Source of the DNA: Tumebacillus_A lipolyticus
GTDB lineage: Bacteria > Bacillota > Bacilli > Tumebacillales > Tumebacillaceae
DNA length: 64,000 bases
Assembly (NCBI RefSeq): GCF_042682745.1
Contig: NZ_JBHUIO010000002.1
Coordinates: 868,001-932,000, forward strand
Direction of reading: 5' to 3'
Part shown: piece by piece, positions 45,234 through 53,147 of the stretch
Layout: every line of letters begins with the position of its first letter
How positions within the stretch are numbered: position 1 is the stretch's first letter
The notes under the pieces: model-generated
The model's database searches: none
Told to the model about the DNA's origin: nothing
Seen by the model: only the letters and a program-made list of their open reading frames with translations
Made by a program: the position numbers and the translations under genes

Positions 45234-46394
45234 ATGGCGCCCAACCAAAACTGCGCATTTATCTACACCGATTCATTCACCCGTTACAAGCTGTCTGACG
45301 AACACCCGTTCAATCCGAAACGGCTGGAGATCACCTACGATCTGATCAAAGAGCTCCGCTTGCTCGATCCCGCGCAGATCGTCGCGCCAAGACCTGCCAC
45401 CTTCGAAGAGCTGGCTCGCGTCCACGACTCCCGCTATCTGCAGGCGGTTCAATCCGCCTCGCTCGCAGGCGCCGACCCCGATTCGTTTTCCCGCTTTGGG
45501 CTCGGCACCGAGGATACGCCGATCTTCGTCGGCATGCACGACGCAGCATCGCTGATCGCAGGCGGAACCCTGGTCGCTGCCGAGCTGGTGATGTCCGGAC
45601 AGCATCGGCGAGCGCTGAACATGGCGGGTGGGTTGCACCATGCGCGGCGGACGGAAGCGTCCGGATTTTGCGTGTACAATGACATCGCGGTGGCGATCGC
45701 CCACGTCCGGGAAAAGTACGGGGCGCGCGTCGCCTACATCGACACCGACGCGCATCATGGAGATGGCGTGCAGTGGATCTTCTATGAGGACCCGGACGTG
45801 CTGACCATCTCGCTTCACGAGACGGGCAAATATCTCTATCCTGGGACGGGAGAGATCGTCGAGCGCGGCGAAGGGCGCGGATACGGCTATGCGGTCAACG
45901 TCCCGCTGGAAGCATTTACGGAGGATGACTCCTGGATGAACGCGTTTCGCTCGGTGGTCGTCCCGATCCTGCAAAAGTTTGAGCCAGACCTGATCATTCA
46001 CCAAAATGGCTGTGATGCGCACGCGTATGATCCGCTGACTCACCTTTCGGCGACGACGACCATCTATCGCGAGATGCCCCGGCTGATGCGACAGCTGGCC
46101 GATCAGGTGTGCGAAGGTCGCTTGGTCGCCGTCGGCGGTGGCGGCTATGACATCTGGCGCGTCGTACCTCGCGCTTGGACGATGCTCTGGGCGGAGCTAA
46201 ACGAACTCGCCCTCGCGGAGCGCTTGCCCGACGCTTGGCGCTCCCGCTGGCAATCGGAAGCGCTGTTTGAACTGCCCGAATTTTTTATCGATCCGCCGGG
46301 AACGTTCGACCCGATCCCGCGCCGTGCAGAGATTGAAGAGAAAAATGAGATCACGGTGAGACGGGTGCTCAGAGGCACTCCCTTCCTCCTCTAA
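45234..46394 (+). CDS. acuC: Protein deacetylase AcuC (class I HDAC-like)
   Basis: A 386-residue zinc deacetylase. The active site is recognisable: GGLHHARRTEASGFCVYND, the metal ligands DTDAHHGDG and the C-terminal GGGGYD. It reverses AcuA acetylation of AcsA. Third gene of acuABC, close to the B. subtilis length (387). Confidence 0.96.
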   Translation: MAPNQNCAFIYTDSFTRYKLSDEHPFNPKRLEITYDLIKELRLLDPAQIVAPRPATFEELARVHDSRYLQAVQSASLAGADPDSFSRFGLGTEDTPIFVGMHDAASLIAGGTLVAAELVMSGQHRRALNMAGGLHHARRTEASGFCVYNDIAVAIAHVREKYGARVAYIDTDAHHGDGVQWIFYEDPDVLTISLHETGKYLYPGTGEIVERGEGRGYGYAVNVPLEAFTEDDSWMNAFRSVVVPILQKFEPDLIIHQNGCDAHAYDPLTHLSATTTIYREMPRLMRQLADQVCEGRLVAVGGGGYDIWRVVPRAWTMLWAELNELALAERLPDAWRSRWQSEALFELPEFFIDPPGTFDPIPRRAEIEEKNEITVRRVLRGTPFLL

Positions 46395-46423
46395 GCCCTG
46401 CTGTTTACGCAACCTGTTCCCAA

Positions 46424-46466
46424 GCAAAAAGGCACTCGACCCTCTAGGCGTCGAGTGCCTTTTTGC
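46424..46466. terminator. Bidirectional Rho-independent terminator
   Basis: Perfect 17-bp inverted repeat GCAAAAAGGCACTCGAC / GTCGAGTGCCTTTTTGC between the convergent acuC and L,D-transpeptidase genes. Confidence 0.9.
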
Positions 46467-46475
46467 TTGCCAGTT

Positions 46476-47324
46476 TCAGGGGTTTTGCACGCCGAGCGCC
46501 TCATCGAAATGTTGCGCGAGGCTCTCCAGGGTGCTTGGGCCGACGATGCCATCGACGACGAGGTCTTTGTCCGCTTGAAACGATCGGACGGCCGCCGCTG
46601 CGCTCGGGCCATAGAGACCATCGATGTCCCCTTTGTAATACCCGAGGTTTTGCAACATCCGCTGCACCTCGATCACATCGCCGCCGTACGGCACCCCGAT
46701 GCGCAGGATGCGCGCCGTCTGGACTTTTCCGGAGATCTTGACCAGCGTGCCGATCGGCACCGTCTCGTACAGCTCTTCCACATCTTTGTTTTGCATGCGC
46801 ACACACCCGTGCGAAACCGCTTTGCCGATCGAATATGGATTGTCCGTCCCGTGAATGCCATAACCGCCAAAGGGAATCGACAACCGCATCCAGCGCGTGC
46901 CGAACGGCCCGCCTGGGTTGAGCGCCTTCTGCGTGATCTTCCAGTCGCCGAGCGGTGTCGGCAAGACGGCAGTTCCGACAGCTACCGAATACGTTTTGAC
47001 CAGGTGACCCGATTTATAGAGATAGAGCACATAGCGCTCCGTGTCGATGTGGATGCGGTGCTCCCCTGCCGGCGCATTTTGCGCAGGAAGCGCCGGCTCG
47101 CTCATGCCGAGCGCCGACCATGTCTGGGGGCCGACCACCCCATCTTGCTGCAGCGCCTGCATCTCCTGAAAGCGGCGAACCGCATCGAGTGTCAGCGGTC
47201 CGAACACTCCGTCCGGCGCGTTGTACATCAGCCCAAGCTCGACGAGCCGCTCCTGCAGCGCCTGCACATCCGGGCCGCTCATATAGGGGCTGACCAGCCG
47301 CAAAAAGCGAGTCGCGTAGATCAT
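46476..47324 (-). CDS. L,D-transpeptidase with two peptidoglycan-binding domains
   Basis: A 282-residue YkuD-family enzyme. The domains in order are a PG_binding_1 module (about 15-75, GPDVQALQERL), the YkuD catalytic domain (about 95-200) and a second PG_binding module (about 215-280). The catalytic motif is complete: IHGT then SHGCVRM with His and nucleophilic Cys. It forms or remodels 3-3 cross-links, often in spore cortex or coat. No signal peptide is visible, so export is unexplained. Start at 47324 has AGGAGGAG upstream. Confidence 0.9.
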   Translation of the reverse strand: MIYATRFLRLVSPYMSGPDVQALQERLVELGLMYNAPDGVFGPLTLDAVRRFQEMQALQQDGVVGPQTWSALGMSEPALPAQNAPAGEHRIHIDTERYVLYLYKSGHLVKTYSVAVGTAVLPTPLGDWKITQKALNPGGPFGTRWMRLSIPFGGYGIHGTDNPYSIGKAVSHGCVRMQNKDVEELYETVPIGTLVKISGKVQTARILRIGVPYGGDVIEVQRMLQNLGYYKGDIDGLYGPSAAAAVRSFQADKDLVVDGIVGPSTLESLAQHFDEALGVQNP

Positions 47325-47480
47325 CGGCCGCTCCTCCTTCCACGCTCCTACTTGCACTCCTCTACTACACTATGCCGGTCCGTCCTCCCGCATGCCAGCC
47401 ATGCATAGTCCTTTCACCATAGGGAACATTTTAAAGGAACCCAGTTCTCGGCATTCTTGCAAGTGAAAGGAGATTCAACC

Positions 47481-48905
47481 ATGGCACAAAGCGCCACCAC
47501 CGCTCTTTCCGCCTATCCAAAAGGCAGCGCGACTGTGAAGTTTTTCTTCTACTTCTCTCTGTTTTACTTGCTGCTCAGCATGGTGATGGGATTGATCGTC
47601 GCCTTAAAGTCGGTCAATCCAGACTTTTTGACCGGCTCCCGCTTCTTGCAAGAAATTTTGAGCTATGGTCGCCTGCGACCGACGCATGTCAACACGGCTG
47701 TCATCGGCTGGCAGACCACCGCCTTTCTCGGCATCATGTTCTATGGCGTTCCGGTCTTGGCCAAAGCTCCTCTGTACAGCGAGAAGATGGGAATGTTCAC
47801 AGCCGTCTATTGGAACCTGAACTACATCATCGGCGCCGCCTCGATCCTCTCCGGATACCAGACGGGCGTCGAATATGCGGAGATGCCGCTCCTGTTTGAT
47901 ATCGGGGTGGTGATCTGCGTCGTCCTCACCTTCTGGAATCTGTTCCAGACGCTGGTGCGCCGCAACGAGCGGATGCTTTACGTGTCGATCTGGTACTGGA
48001 TGGCATCGATCATGTTTTTGGGCATCGTCTACATCATCGGCAACATCCCCGCCGGATGGGCAGGCTCTGGCGCCGCACAGATGGGCTACTACTATTTCTA
48101 CATGCACAACATCATCGGGCTTTGGATCACAGTCGTCGGGGTCGGCACGCTCTACTACCTGTTGCCCAAGCTCTCCGATCGACCGATCTACTCGCACAAA
48201 CTCTCGCTGATCGGGTTTTGGACGATCGCCGCGTTCTACGTCTGGAACGGCCCGCATCATCTGATCAACGGTCCGATCCCCGTCTGGCTGATGAAAGCGG
48301 GCATCATCCCTTCGCTCCTGTTGCTGATCCCCGTCTGGTCGGTGCTCGCCAACGTGATCGGGACGATGAAAGGCGTCTGGTACAAAGTGTCGCAAAACGC
48401 CCCCTTAAAATTTCTTTTGACCGGCGCCCTGTTCTACGGTCTCGCCTGCATCCAGGGGCCATTCCAATCGCTGATGGGGCCACATGCGATCTTGCACTTT
48501 ACCTATTGGACGGTCGGACATGCGCACATGCCGCTGTTTGGCGGCTTCTCGCTGATCCAGTTCGCCGCCATCTACTACATCCTGCCGCGGATCGCCTACC
48601 GACACATCTATTCCCGCCCGCTGATGAACTGGCACTACTGGCTGTCGGTGCTCGGGTTTATCATCTTCGGGTTTGCCATGTGGACGGCAGGCATCATCCA
48701 AGGGTTCGAATGGATGGACGGCAAACAGCTCGGCGCCTCGTTTGTCGAGATGATGCAGTCGTTGCACATCTTCCTGATCTCGCGCGCCGTCGGCGGTTCG
48801 TTGATGTTCCTCGGCCAGATCATCTTCGTCTGGAACGTGTACAAGACGGTCAAATCGGGGCGTCTCATCGAGGCTGATGATCCGATCCTGCGGAAGACAT
48901 CCTAA
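47481..48905 (+). CDS. ccoN: cbb3-type cytochrome c oxidase subunit I
   Basis: A 474-residue heme-copper oxidase catalytic subunit with about 12 helices. Metal ligands are visible: RPTHVN (low-spin heme), WNGPHHLINGP (Cu-B His pair) and VGHAHMPLFGG (hemes b3 and b). The HPEVY-type K-channel and D-channel of A-type oxidases are absent, so it is a C-type oxidase. It belongs to a compact operon with ccoO, ccoS-like and ccoP-like genes. The ATG at 47481 follows AAAGGAG. Confidence 0.92.
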   Translation: MAQSATTALSAYPKGSATVKFFFYFSLFYLLLSMVMGLIVALKSVNPDFLTGSRFLQEILSYGRLRPTHVNTAVIGWQTTAFLGIMFYGVPVLAKAPLYSEKMGMFTAVYWNLNYIIGAASILSGYQTGVEYAEMPLLFDIGVVICVVLTFWNLFQTLVRRNERMLYVSIWYWMASIMFLGIVYIIGNIPAGWAGSGAAQMGYYYFYMHNIIGLWITVVGVGTLYYLLPKLSDRPIYSHKLSLIGFWTIAAFYVWNGPHHLINGPIPVWLMKAGIIPSLLLLIPVWSVLANVIGTMKGVWYKVSQNAPLKFLLTGALFYGLACIQGPFQSLMGPHAILHFTYWTVGHAHMPLFGGFSLIQFAAIYYILPRIAYRHIYSRPLMNWHYWLSVLGFIIFGFAMWTAGIIQGFEWMDGKQLGASFVEMMQSLHIFLISRAVGGSLMFLGQIIFVWNVYKTVKSGRLIEADDPILRKTS

Positions 48906-48924
48906 AGAATTGAGGTGATCTCAC

Positions 48925-49431
48925 TTGGCGAACAATGCGGAGAAAAACCCTGGCCTGCTGTTGTTCGGAGCCGCTTTTCTGGTGATCATCGGCGTGATCG
49001 GCACCATCGCCCTCCCCTATTTCGATGAAGGGATCACCACGCCGACGGAGACAGCCAAGCTCAAAAACTATCCGGCCGACTCGGCAGAGGCGCGCGGCCG
49101 TCACGTCTACATCCGCGAAGGCTGCCAATATTGCCATTCGCAGTCGGTGCGACCTGTTCGCGCCGACTCCAAGCTCGGACAGCCTTCGCTGCCGGGGGAC
49201 TATTATTACGATGCTCCCGTCCTCGTGATGACCCAGCGCACTGGCCCGGACTTGACCTGGGTGGGGCAACGCTATTCGGCCGACTGGCAGCACGCCCATC
49301 TGCTCAACCCGCAGGAGATCGGCGGCGCAGGATCGATCATGCCGAAATACGACTATCTGTCCCAGCAGGACCGCGACGATCTGGTCGCCTATCTCTTGAG
49401 CTTAAAACCGGCTCTGAAGACGAAAGACTAG
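48925..49431 (+). CDS. ccoO: cbb3-type oxidase subunit II (monoheme cytochrome c)
   Basis: A 168-residue membrane-anchored cytochrome c. An N-terminal helix (about 10-30) is followed by the c-type heme motif GCQYCHSQ (66-73) and the Met-ligand region SIMPKYDYL. It is shorter than proteobacterial CcoO (about 200 or more). The start is TTG with a GAGGTGATC site and follows ccoN after 19 bases. Confidence 0.9.
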   Translation: MANNAEKNPGLLLFGAAFLVIIGVIGTIALPYFDEGITTPTETAKLKNYPADSAEARGRHVYIREGCQYCHSQSVRPVRADSKLGQPSLPGDYYYDAPVLVMTQRTGPDLTWVGQRYSADWQHAHLLNPQEIGGAGSIMPKYDYLSQQDRDDLVAYLLSLKPALKTKD

Positions 49432-49456
49432 GGCGCATGAAGGAGGAACGATTGGG

Positions 49457-49615
49457 ATGACAACCGCAGCTTGGCTGCTGATCGCAGTCTGCCTGTGCAT
49501 GACAGGCGGTTCTGGCTTGATGATCTGGTGGTCCTATCGAAACGGACAATTTGCAGATATAGAGGCGGTCAAACATCGAATGTTGCAAGATGACCTGTTG
49601 CCAGACGAGCAATGA
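49457..49615 (+). CDS. CcoS-like small membrane protein
   Basis: A 52-residue protein with one helix near the N terminus (WLLIAVCLCMTGGSGLMIW). After it comes NGQFADIEAVKHRML and a terminal DD-rich tail. That pattern resembles CcoS/FixS, needed to mature cbb3 oxidases. GGAGGAAC lies about 11 bases before the ATG. It sits between ccoO and ccoP, which supports the assignment. Confidence 0.75.
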   Translation: MTTAAWLLIAVCLCMTGGSGLMIWWSYRNGQFADIEAVKHRMLQDDLLPDEQ

Positions 49616-49639
49616 TCTTGAGAAAGGAGGAGCGCGCAG

Positions 49640-50176
49640 ATGGCCGATCCGCAAGATCCTAAAGACCAACCGGAAAAGTTTGCGGAAGACCCTGACAGAC
49701 AGTCCCCCTCTACACCTGCGCCGACCGAGCAATCGCAATCTTTTATGAGCGAGGAAGAGGTCGAGCCCCATCGGGACAAAGGTCACTATGAGGTCGTGTC
49801 CGACATCAAGATGGGACATGCCAAAGTCCCCACCTTTTTAAAAATCGTCTACGCTACCCTTGCCGTCTGGGCGCTGTACTACGCCCTGTTCGCACAGCCG
49901 ATCGATGACAAGATGGAGGCAGCCCCTTCCACCGAACCGTCTGTCGAAGCGGGGGCGGAAACGTTTGGCACCTCGTGCGCAGCCTGCCACAACGCGACAG
50001 CCGAGCGCAAGATCGGGCCGGGGCTCGCCGGCTCCTTCGAACGCCTCGGCGAAGAGGAGTTAAAAAAGGTGTTGCACAACGGCCGCCCGGACAAAGGGAT
50101 GCCCGCACCGCCGAGCCTCGGTCTGAACGATAAGCAGATCGAGTCGCTCCTGCTCTATATCAAAAGCTTAAAATGA
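49640..50176 (+). CDS. ccoP: CcoP-like monoheme membrane cytochrome c
   Basis: A 178-residue protein. A hydrophilic, charged N-terminal arm (about 1-60) is followed by one helix (about 64-85) and a single c-heme domain with CAACH (113-117) and the Met region KGMPAPPSL. Proteobacterial CcoP usually has two hemes; this one has one. It probably hands electrons to CcoO/CcoN. Named by position; a generic cytochrome c subunit is the alternative. Confidence 0.8.
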   Translation: MADPQDPKDQPEKFAEDPDRQSPSTPAPTEQSQSFMSEEEVEPHRDKGHYEVVSDIKMGHAKVPTFLKIVYATLAVWALYYALFAQPIDDKMEAAPSTEPSVEAGAETFGTSCAACHNATAERKIGPGLAGSFERLGEEELKKVLHNGRPDKGMPAPPSLGLNDKQIESLLLYIKSLK

Positions 50177-50188
50177 GGTGTGATCGGG

Positions 50189-50665
50189 ATGACACAGCAT
50201 GTGTTTGGATTGTTCGAGAGAGAAGAGGCGGTGCGGGCGATGATCGGTACGCTCGCGCCCTATGTTCCGACGGAGAAGATTTCGGCGATCACCAAAGCGG
50301 ACCAACTGCCCGACTATGTGGAAAAGCAGTACGAGACTGACAACATCGTGGACGGAACGCTGATCGGCGCTGGCATCGGCGCTGTGCTCGGCATCACCGC
50401 CGGATTTGCAACAGCGCTCTATCCGACAGCGGGCAGCCTGTTGATCACGCTCGGCCCCTTGGCGGGTGCCGCCTACGGATCGTGGAGCGGCGGCATGGTC
50501 GGTGCGCTGGTCGATCTCGGCATCTCGGCGCCGAACGCTGAACACTACCATCGGGAGGTGGCCAGCGGCAAAATCCTCCTCTCCGCCGAAGTGACGGACG
50601 ACAATCGCGAGCTGGTGCAGCAGCTCTTTTTGGATCATGGCGCCGATGGTGTGATCGTCAGGTAA
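50189..50665 (+). CDS. General-stress-17M/DUF1269-like protein
   Basis: A 158-residue protein. The N terminus (VFGLFEREEAVRAMIGTL) matches a GSP17M-type strand-helix. A Gly/Ala-rich hydrophobic hairpin follows (about 60-100, GTLIGAGIGAVLGITAGF), resembling DUF1269 proteins. The second half (GKILLSAEVTDDNRELVQQLF) looks like a degenerate ferredoxin-like unit. Function unknown. It follows ccoP after 12 bases, so it is probably in the oxidase operon. ATG at 50189 has GAGGTG upstream. Confidence 0.75.
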   Translation: MTQHVFGLFEREEAVRAMIGTLAPYVPTEKISAITKADQLPDYVEKQYETDNIVDGTLIGAGIGAVLGITAGFATALYPTAGSLLITLGPLAGAAYGSWSGGMVGALVDLGISAPNAEHYHREVASGKILLSAEVTDDNRELVQQLFLDHGADGVIVR

Positions 50666-50732
50666 GCGATTGCCAACCGAGGAGCAGAATGGTACGGTAG
50701 AACATGATTCTACCAACAAAAGGACGGTTCTG

Positions 50733-51539
50733 ATGACCTACCGCACATTAAAAACGTTCACCGTGCTGTTGCCCACTCTGCTCATCGGCGGATTCGAATA
50801 CATTCGCCATGATTGGTTGCTCGATACGATCTCGATGGAAGATGGCAATCTCTATATCACGATACTCACCTTTGTCCTCTCGTTTCTCTTCGCCACTTGG
50901 ATGTTTCGCAAGCTGCGGCGCATCACCGACCATCTGGCGGAAGAGCAGGCGAAGCGAGCGGTCTACGAGGAGCGGGAGCGCCTTGCGCAAGAGCTGCACG
51001 ACGGTATCTCCCAGACGCTGTTCTTCTTGAACGTCAAGCTGAAAAAAGGTCGGCTTGACGAAGCGAGCGCTGCTGTCGCCACGATCGACCAACAGGTTCG
51101 CCAGGCGATCTTCAACCTGCGCTCGCTTCCTGAGGAGAGTCTTTCCCTCAACCTGCGCTTGCAAAAATGGCTCAGCGATTTTTCGATGCTGACCGACATC
51201 GAGGTGAAGGAACGCCTTGAACTGCCCGACCATTACTTCTCTTCAGCCGATCAGGTACAGCTCTTCGGCATCGTCCAAGAGGCATTTGCCAACATCCGCA
51301 AACATTCTGGCGCGAAGCATGTCAACCTGACGATGTGTCAGACGAAGACGGGCGGTTGGCAGCTTTTGATCTGCGACGACGGGATTGGCATCGAGCTGCA
51401 CGAAGCGGAACAGAACTCGTACGGCATGACGATGATGCGCGAGCGTGCGCAAAAGCTAGGAGCTGTTTTTCAGATCGAACGAACAGCTGCTGGTGGCACG
51501 CAACTGTCCTTTATCTCAGAGAAAGAGGGGCGTGTCTGA
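50733..51539 (+). CDS. NarL-type sensor histidine kinase
   Basis: A 268-residue kinase with two N-terminal membrane helices (about 7-27 and 40-58) and almost no extracytoplasmic loop. The HisKA_3 phosphoacceptor motif is ERLAQELHDGISQTLF. The HATPase domain has the N box GIVQEAFANIRKHSG and G box CDDGIGIEL. No separate sensor domain is visible, so the signal may be membrane- or quinone-related. It overlaps the response regulator as TGATG. Confidence 0.9.
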   Translation: MTYRTLKTFTVLLPTLLIGGFEYIRHDWLLDTISMEDGNLYITILTFVLSFLFATWMFRKLRRITDHLAEEQAKRAVYEERERLAQELHDGISQTLFFLNVKLKKGRLDEASAAVATIDQQVRQAIFNLRSLPEESLSLNLRLQKWLSDFSMLTDIEVKERLELPDHYFSSADQVQLFGIVQEAFANIRKHSGAKHVNLTMCQTKTGGWQLLICDDGIGIELHEAEQNSYGMTMMRERAQKLGAVFQIERTAAGGTQLSFISEKEGRV

Positions 51540-52192
51540 TGAATCGCTATCGTGTGCTGATCGCCGACGATCATTCGCTATCCCGCGCTGCTGTCCGCAC
51601 GTTGCTCGACGGAGAGGATGGCTTTGAGCTGATCGGGGAGGCCCGCAATGGGCAGGAGGCGGTCGAGCTCGCCGCATCGCTTTTACCCGACCTGGTGTTG
51701 ATGGACATCCGCATGCCGCAGTTGGACGGGCTGGAAGCCACCAGGCTGATCAAAAAGATGAACAGCAAGATCAAAGTGGTCATCCTCACCGTATCGGACG
51801 ATGTGTCCGACCTGTTTACGGCGATCCAATATGGGGCGCAGGGCTATCTGCTGAAAAATCTCGATCCGGACGATTGGCTGCACTACCTCCACGCCCTGCT
51901 CGATGAAAGCGGTGAGATTCCGCGCGAGATGGCCGATCGGTTGCTGCATGGGTTCCGAGTTGAAAAAACGGCGAACGAACAGCCCCCCACCCTGCTCACC
52001 GGGCGCGAACGGGAGATCTTAGCCTGCGTGGCGGTCGGAGATACGAACAAGCAGGTGGCCGAGCGCCTGATCATCTCCGAAAACACGGTGAAAAACCACA
52101 TCAAGAACATTCTGGAAAAACTGAATCTCGACAACCGCGTGCAGTTGGCCGCCTATGCGGTGCGGCACGGTTTTCGATTGGAAAAGCCATGA
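51539..52192 (+). CDS. NarL/LuxR-type response regulator
   Basis: A 217-residue regulator. Receiver domain with DDH (10-12) and the phospho-Asp in LVLMDIRMPQLDG (about 55), conserved Thr (VVILTVS) and Lys (LLKNLDPDDW). The C-terminal LuxR-type helix-turn-helix is LTGREREILACVAVG, NKQVAERLIISENTVKNHI. The ATG overlaps the kinase stop. Neighbouring oxidase genes make it a candidate respiratory regulator, but targets are unknown. Confidence 0.94.
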   Translation: MNRYRVLIADDHSLSRAAVRTLLDGEDGFELIGEARNGQEAVELAASLLPDLVLMDIRMPQLDGLEATRLIKKMNSKIKVVILTVSDDVSDLFTAIQYGAQGYLLKNLDPDDWLHYLHALLDESGEIPREMADRLLHGFRVEKTANEQPPTLLTGREREILACVAVGDTNKQVAERLIISENTVKNHIKNILEKLNLDNRVQLAAYAVRHGFRLEKP

Positions 52193-52216
52193 TCGGTGCA
52201 TCGATCATGGCTTTTC
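52181..52216 (+). terminator. Rho-independent terminator of the two-component operon
   Basis: Perfect inverted repeat GAAAAGCCATGATCG / CGATCATGGCTTTTC overlapping the response-regulator stop codon. Confidence 0.8.
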
Positions 52217-52262
52217 CACTTCGCGCTCGGTGCACGAGAGCGGGCATACAGCGCTTATCAGC

Positions 52263-52979
52263 TCAAGAGACCCATAGCTTGAACAGCCCGTCGGTGACCC
52301 CGATGCCATACATGTAATACAGACCAAAGACTGCGGAGATCACGCCTGTCACCCCGAGGAGCATGTTGTGAAACGAAGGCTTTGTCGCCGCCATCAGGAA
52401 CGGAACGCTGATCGCCGCGGTGAACAGCAACATGCTGAGAATCGTGCCCAAGCCGAAGATCAGGATGAACAGCAGCGCCTGACCGATCGAATCGACCGTC
52501 TCCAAGGTCAACAGCATCATCGCGGCGCTGCCAGCCAAGCCATGAACAAAGCCGATCAGCACCGATTTCAGATAGGAGATCCGATGATGCGAATGATCGT
52601 GTTCACCGCCCTGTTCGTGCGAATGAAAATGGCTGTGCACCACCTCGCCATGCGCGTGAAGATGTGCGTGAACTTGCTGTCTGCGAAACTTGCGCAGCGC
52701 GTTCACACCCAGGTAGACCAGCATGACCCCCACCGCAAACTCCAGCGTCATCGCGAGCGTTTCCGGCATCTCGCCCTTCAGCAGCAAGAGCACGAGACCG
52801 ACCGCAAACAGAGTCGCCGTGTGCCCGATGCCCCAAAAGACTCCGGCGAGCCCAGCTCGCCAAAACTTCTTGCTCTGCGACGCGATCGTCGAGACGGCGA
52901 TCACATGATCCGGCTCGATCGCATGCTTCATCCCGAGCAGAAATCCAAAAGCTAGCACCGAGATCAATCCCACTTCCAT
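52263..52979 (-). CDS. NicO/UreH-type nickel/cobalt transporter-like protein
   Basis: A 238-residue membrane protein with about six helices. The NiCoT/NicO signature H-x4-D-H is present in GMKHAIEPDHVIAVS (about 16-30). A His-rich cytoplasmic loop of about 30 residues (HAHLHAHGEVVHSHFHSHEQ) sits between helices 3 and 4 and is likely to bind metal. Divergent from the copper genes. Transport of Ni or Co is known for family members; the ion here is not proven. RBS GGGGAGGTG before the ATG. Confidence 0.82.
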   Translation of the reverse strand: MEVGLISVLAFGFLLGMKHAIEPDHVIAVSTIASQSKKFWRAGLAGVFWGIGHTATLFAVGLVLLLLKGEMPETLAMTLEFAVGVMLVYLGVNALRKFRRQQVHAHLHAHGEVVHSHFHSHEQGGEHDHSHHRISYLKSVLIGFVHGLAGSAAMMLLTLETVDSIGQALLFILIFGLGTILSMLLFTAAISVPFLMAATKPSFHNMLLGVTGVISAVFGLYYMYGIGVTDGLFKLWVS

Positions 52980-53030
52980 CCTTTCACCTCCCCCGCTGTT
53001 TCCCTTAGCTCACGTGCAGAAAAGCGCAGT

Positions 53031-53061
53031 CGTTCACAAAGTATACGCATCCGTTCACAAA
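53031..53061. repeat. Two 10-bp direct repeats in a divergent promoter region
   Basis: CGTTCACAAA at 53031-53040 and 53052-53061, 21 bases apart, about two helix turns. The complement TTTGTGAA resembles the ResD half-site TTTGTGAAT. They lie between the NicO-like gene (start 52979) and the copper genes (start 53148). An ATAGCCC / GGGCTAT inverted repeat follows at 53063-53080. Confidence 0.5.
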
Positions 53062-53147
53062 AATAGCCCGATTGGGCTATATTGAGCAGCCTCGGTTGTC
53101 CGTATAGTAAAAAACGTAGTAAGCAGATCGAAATTAAGGTGGTGCCG

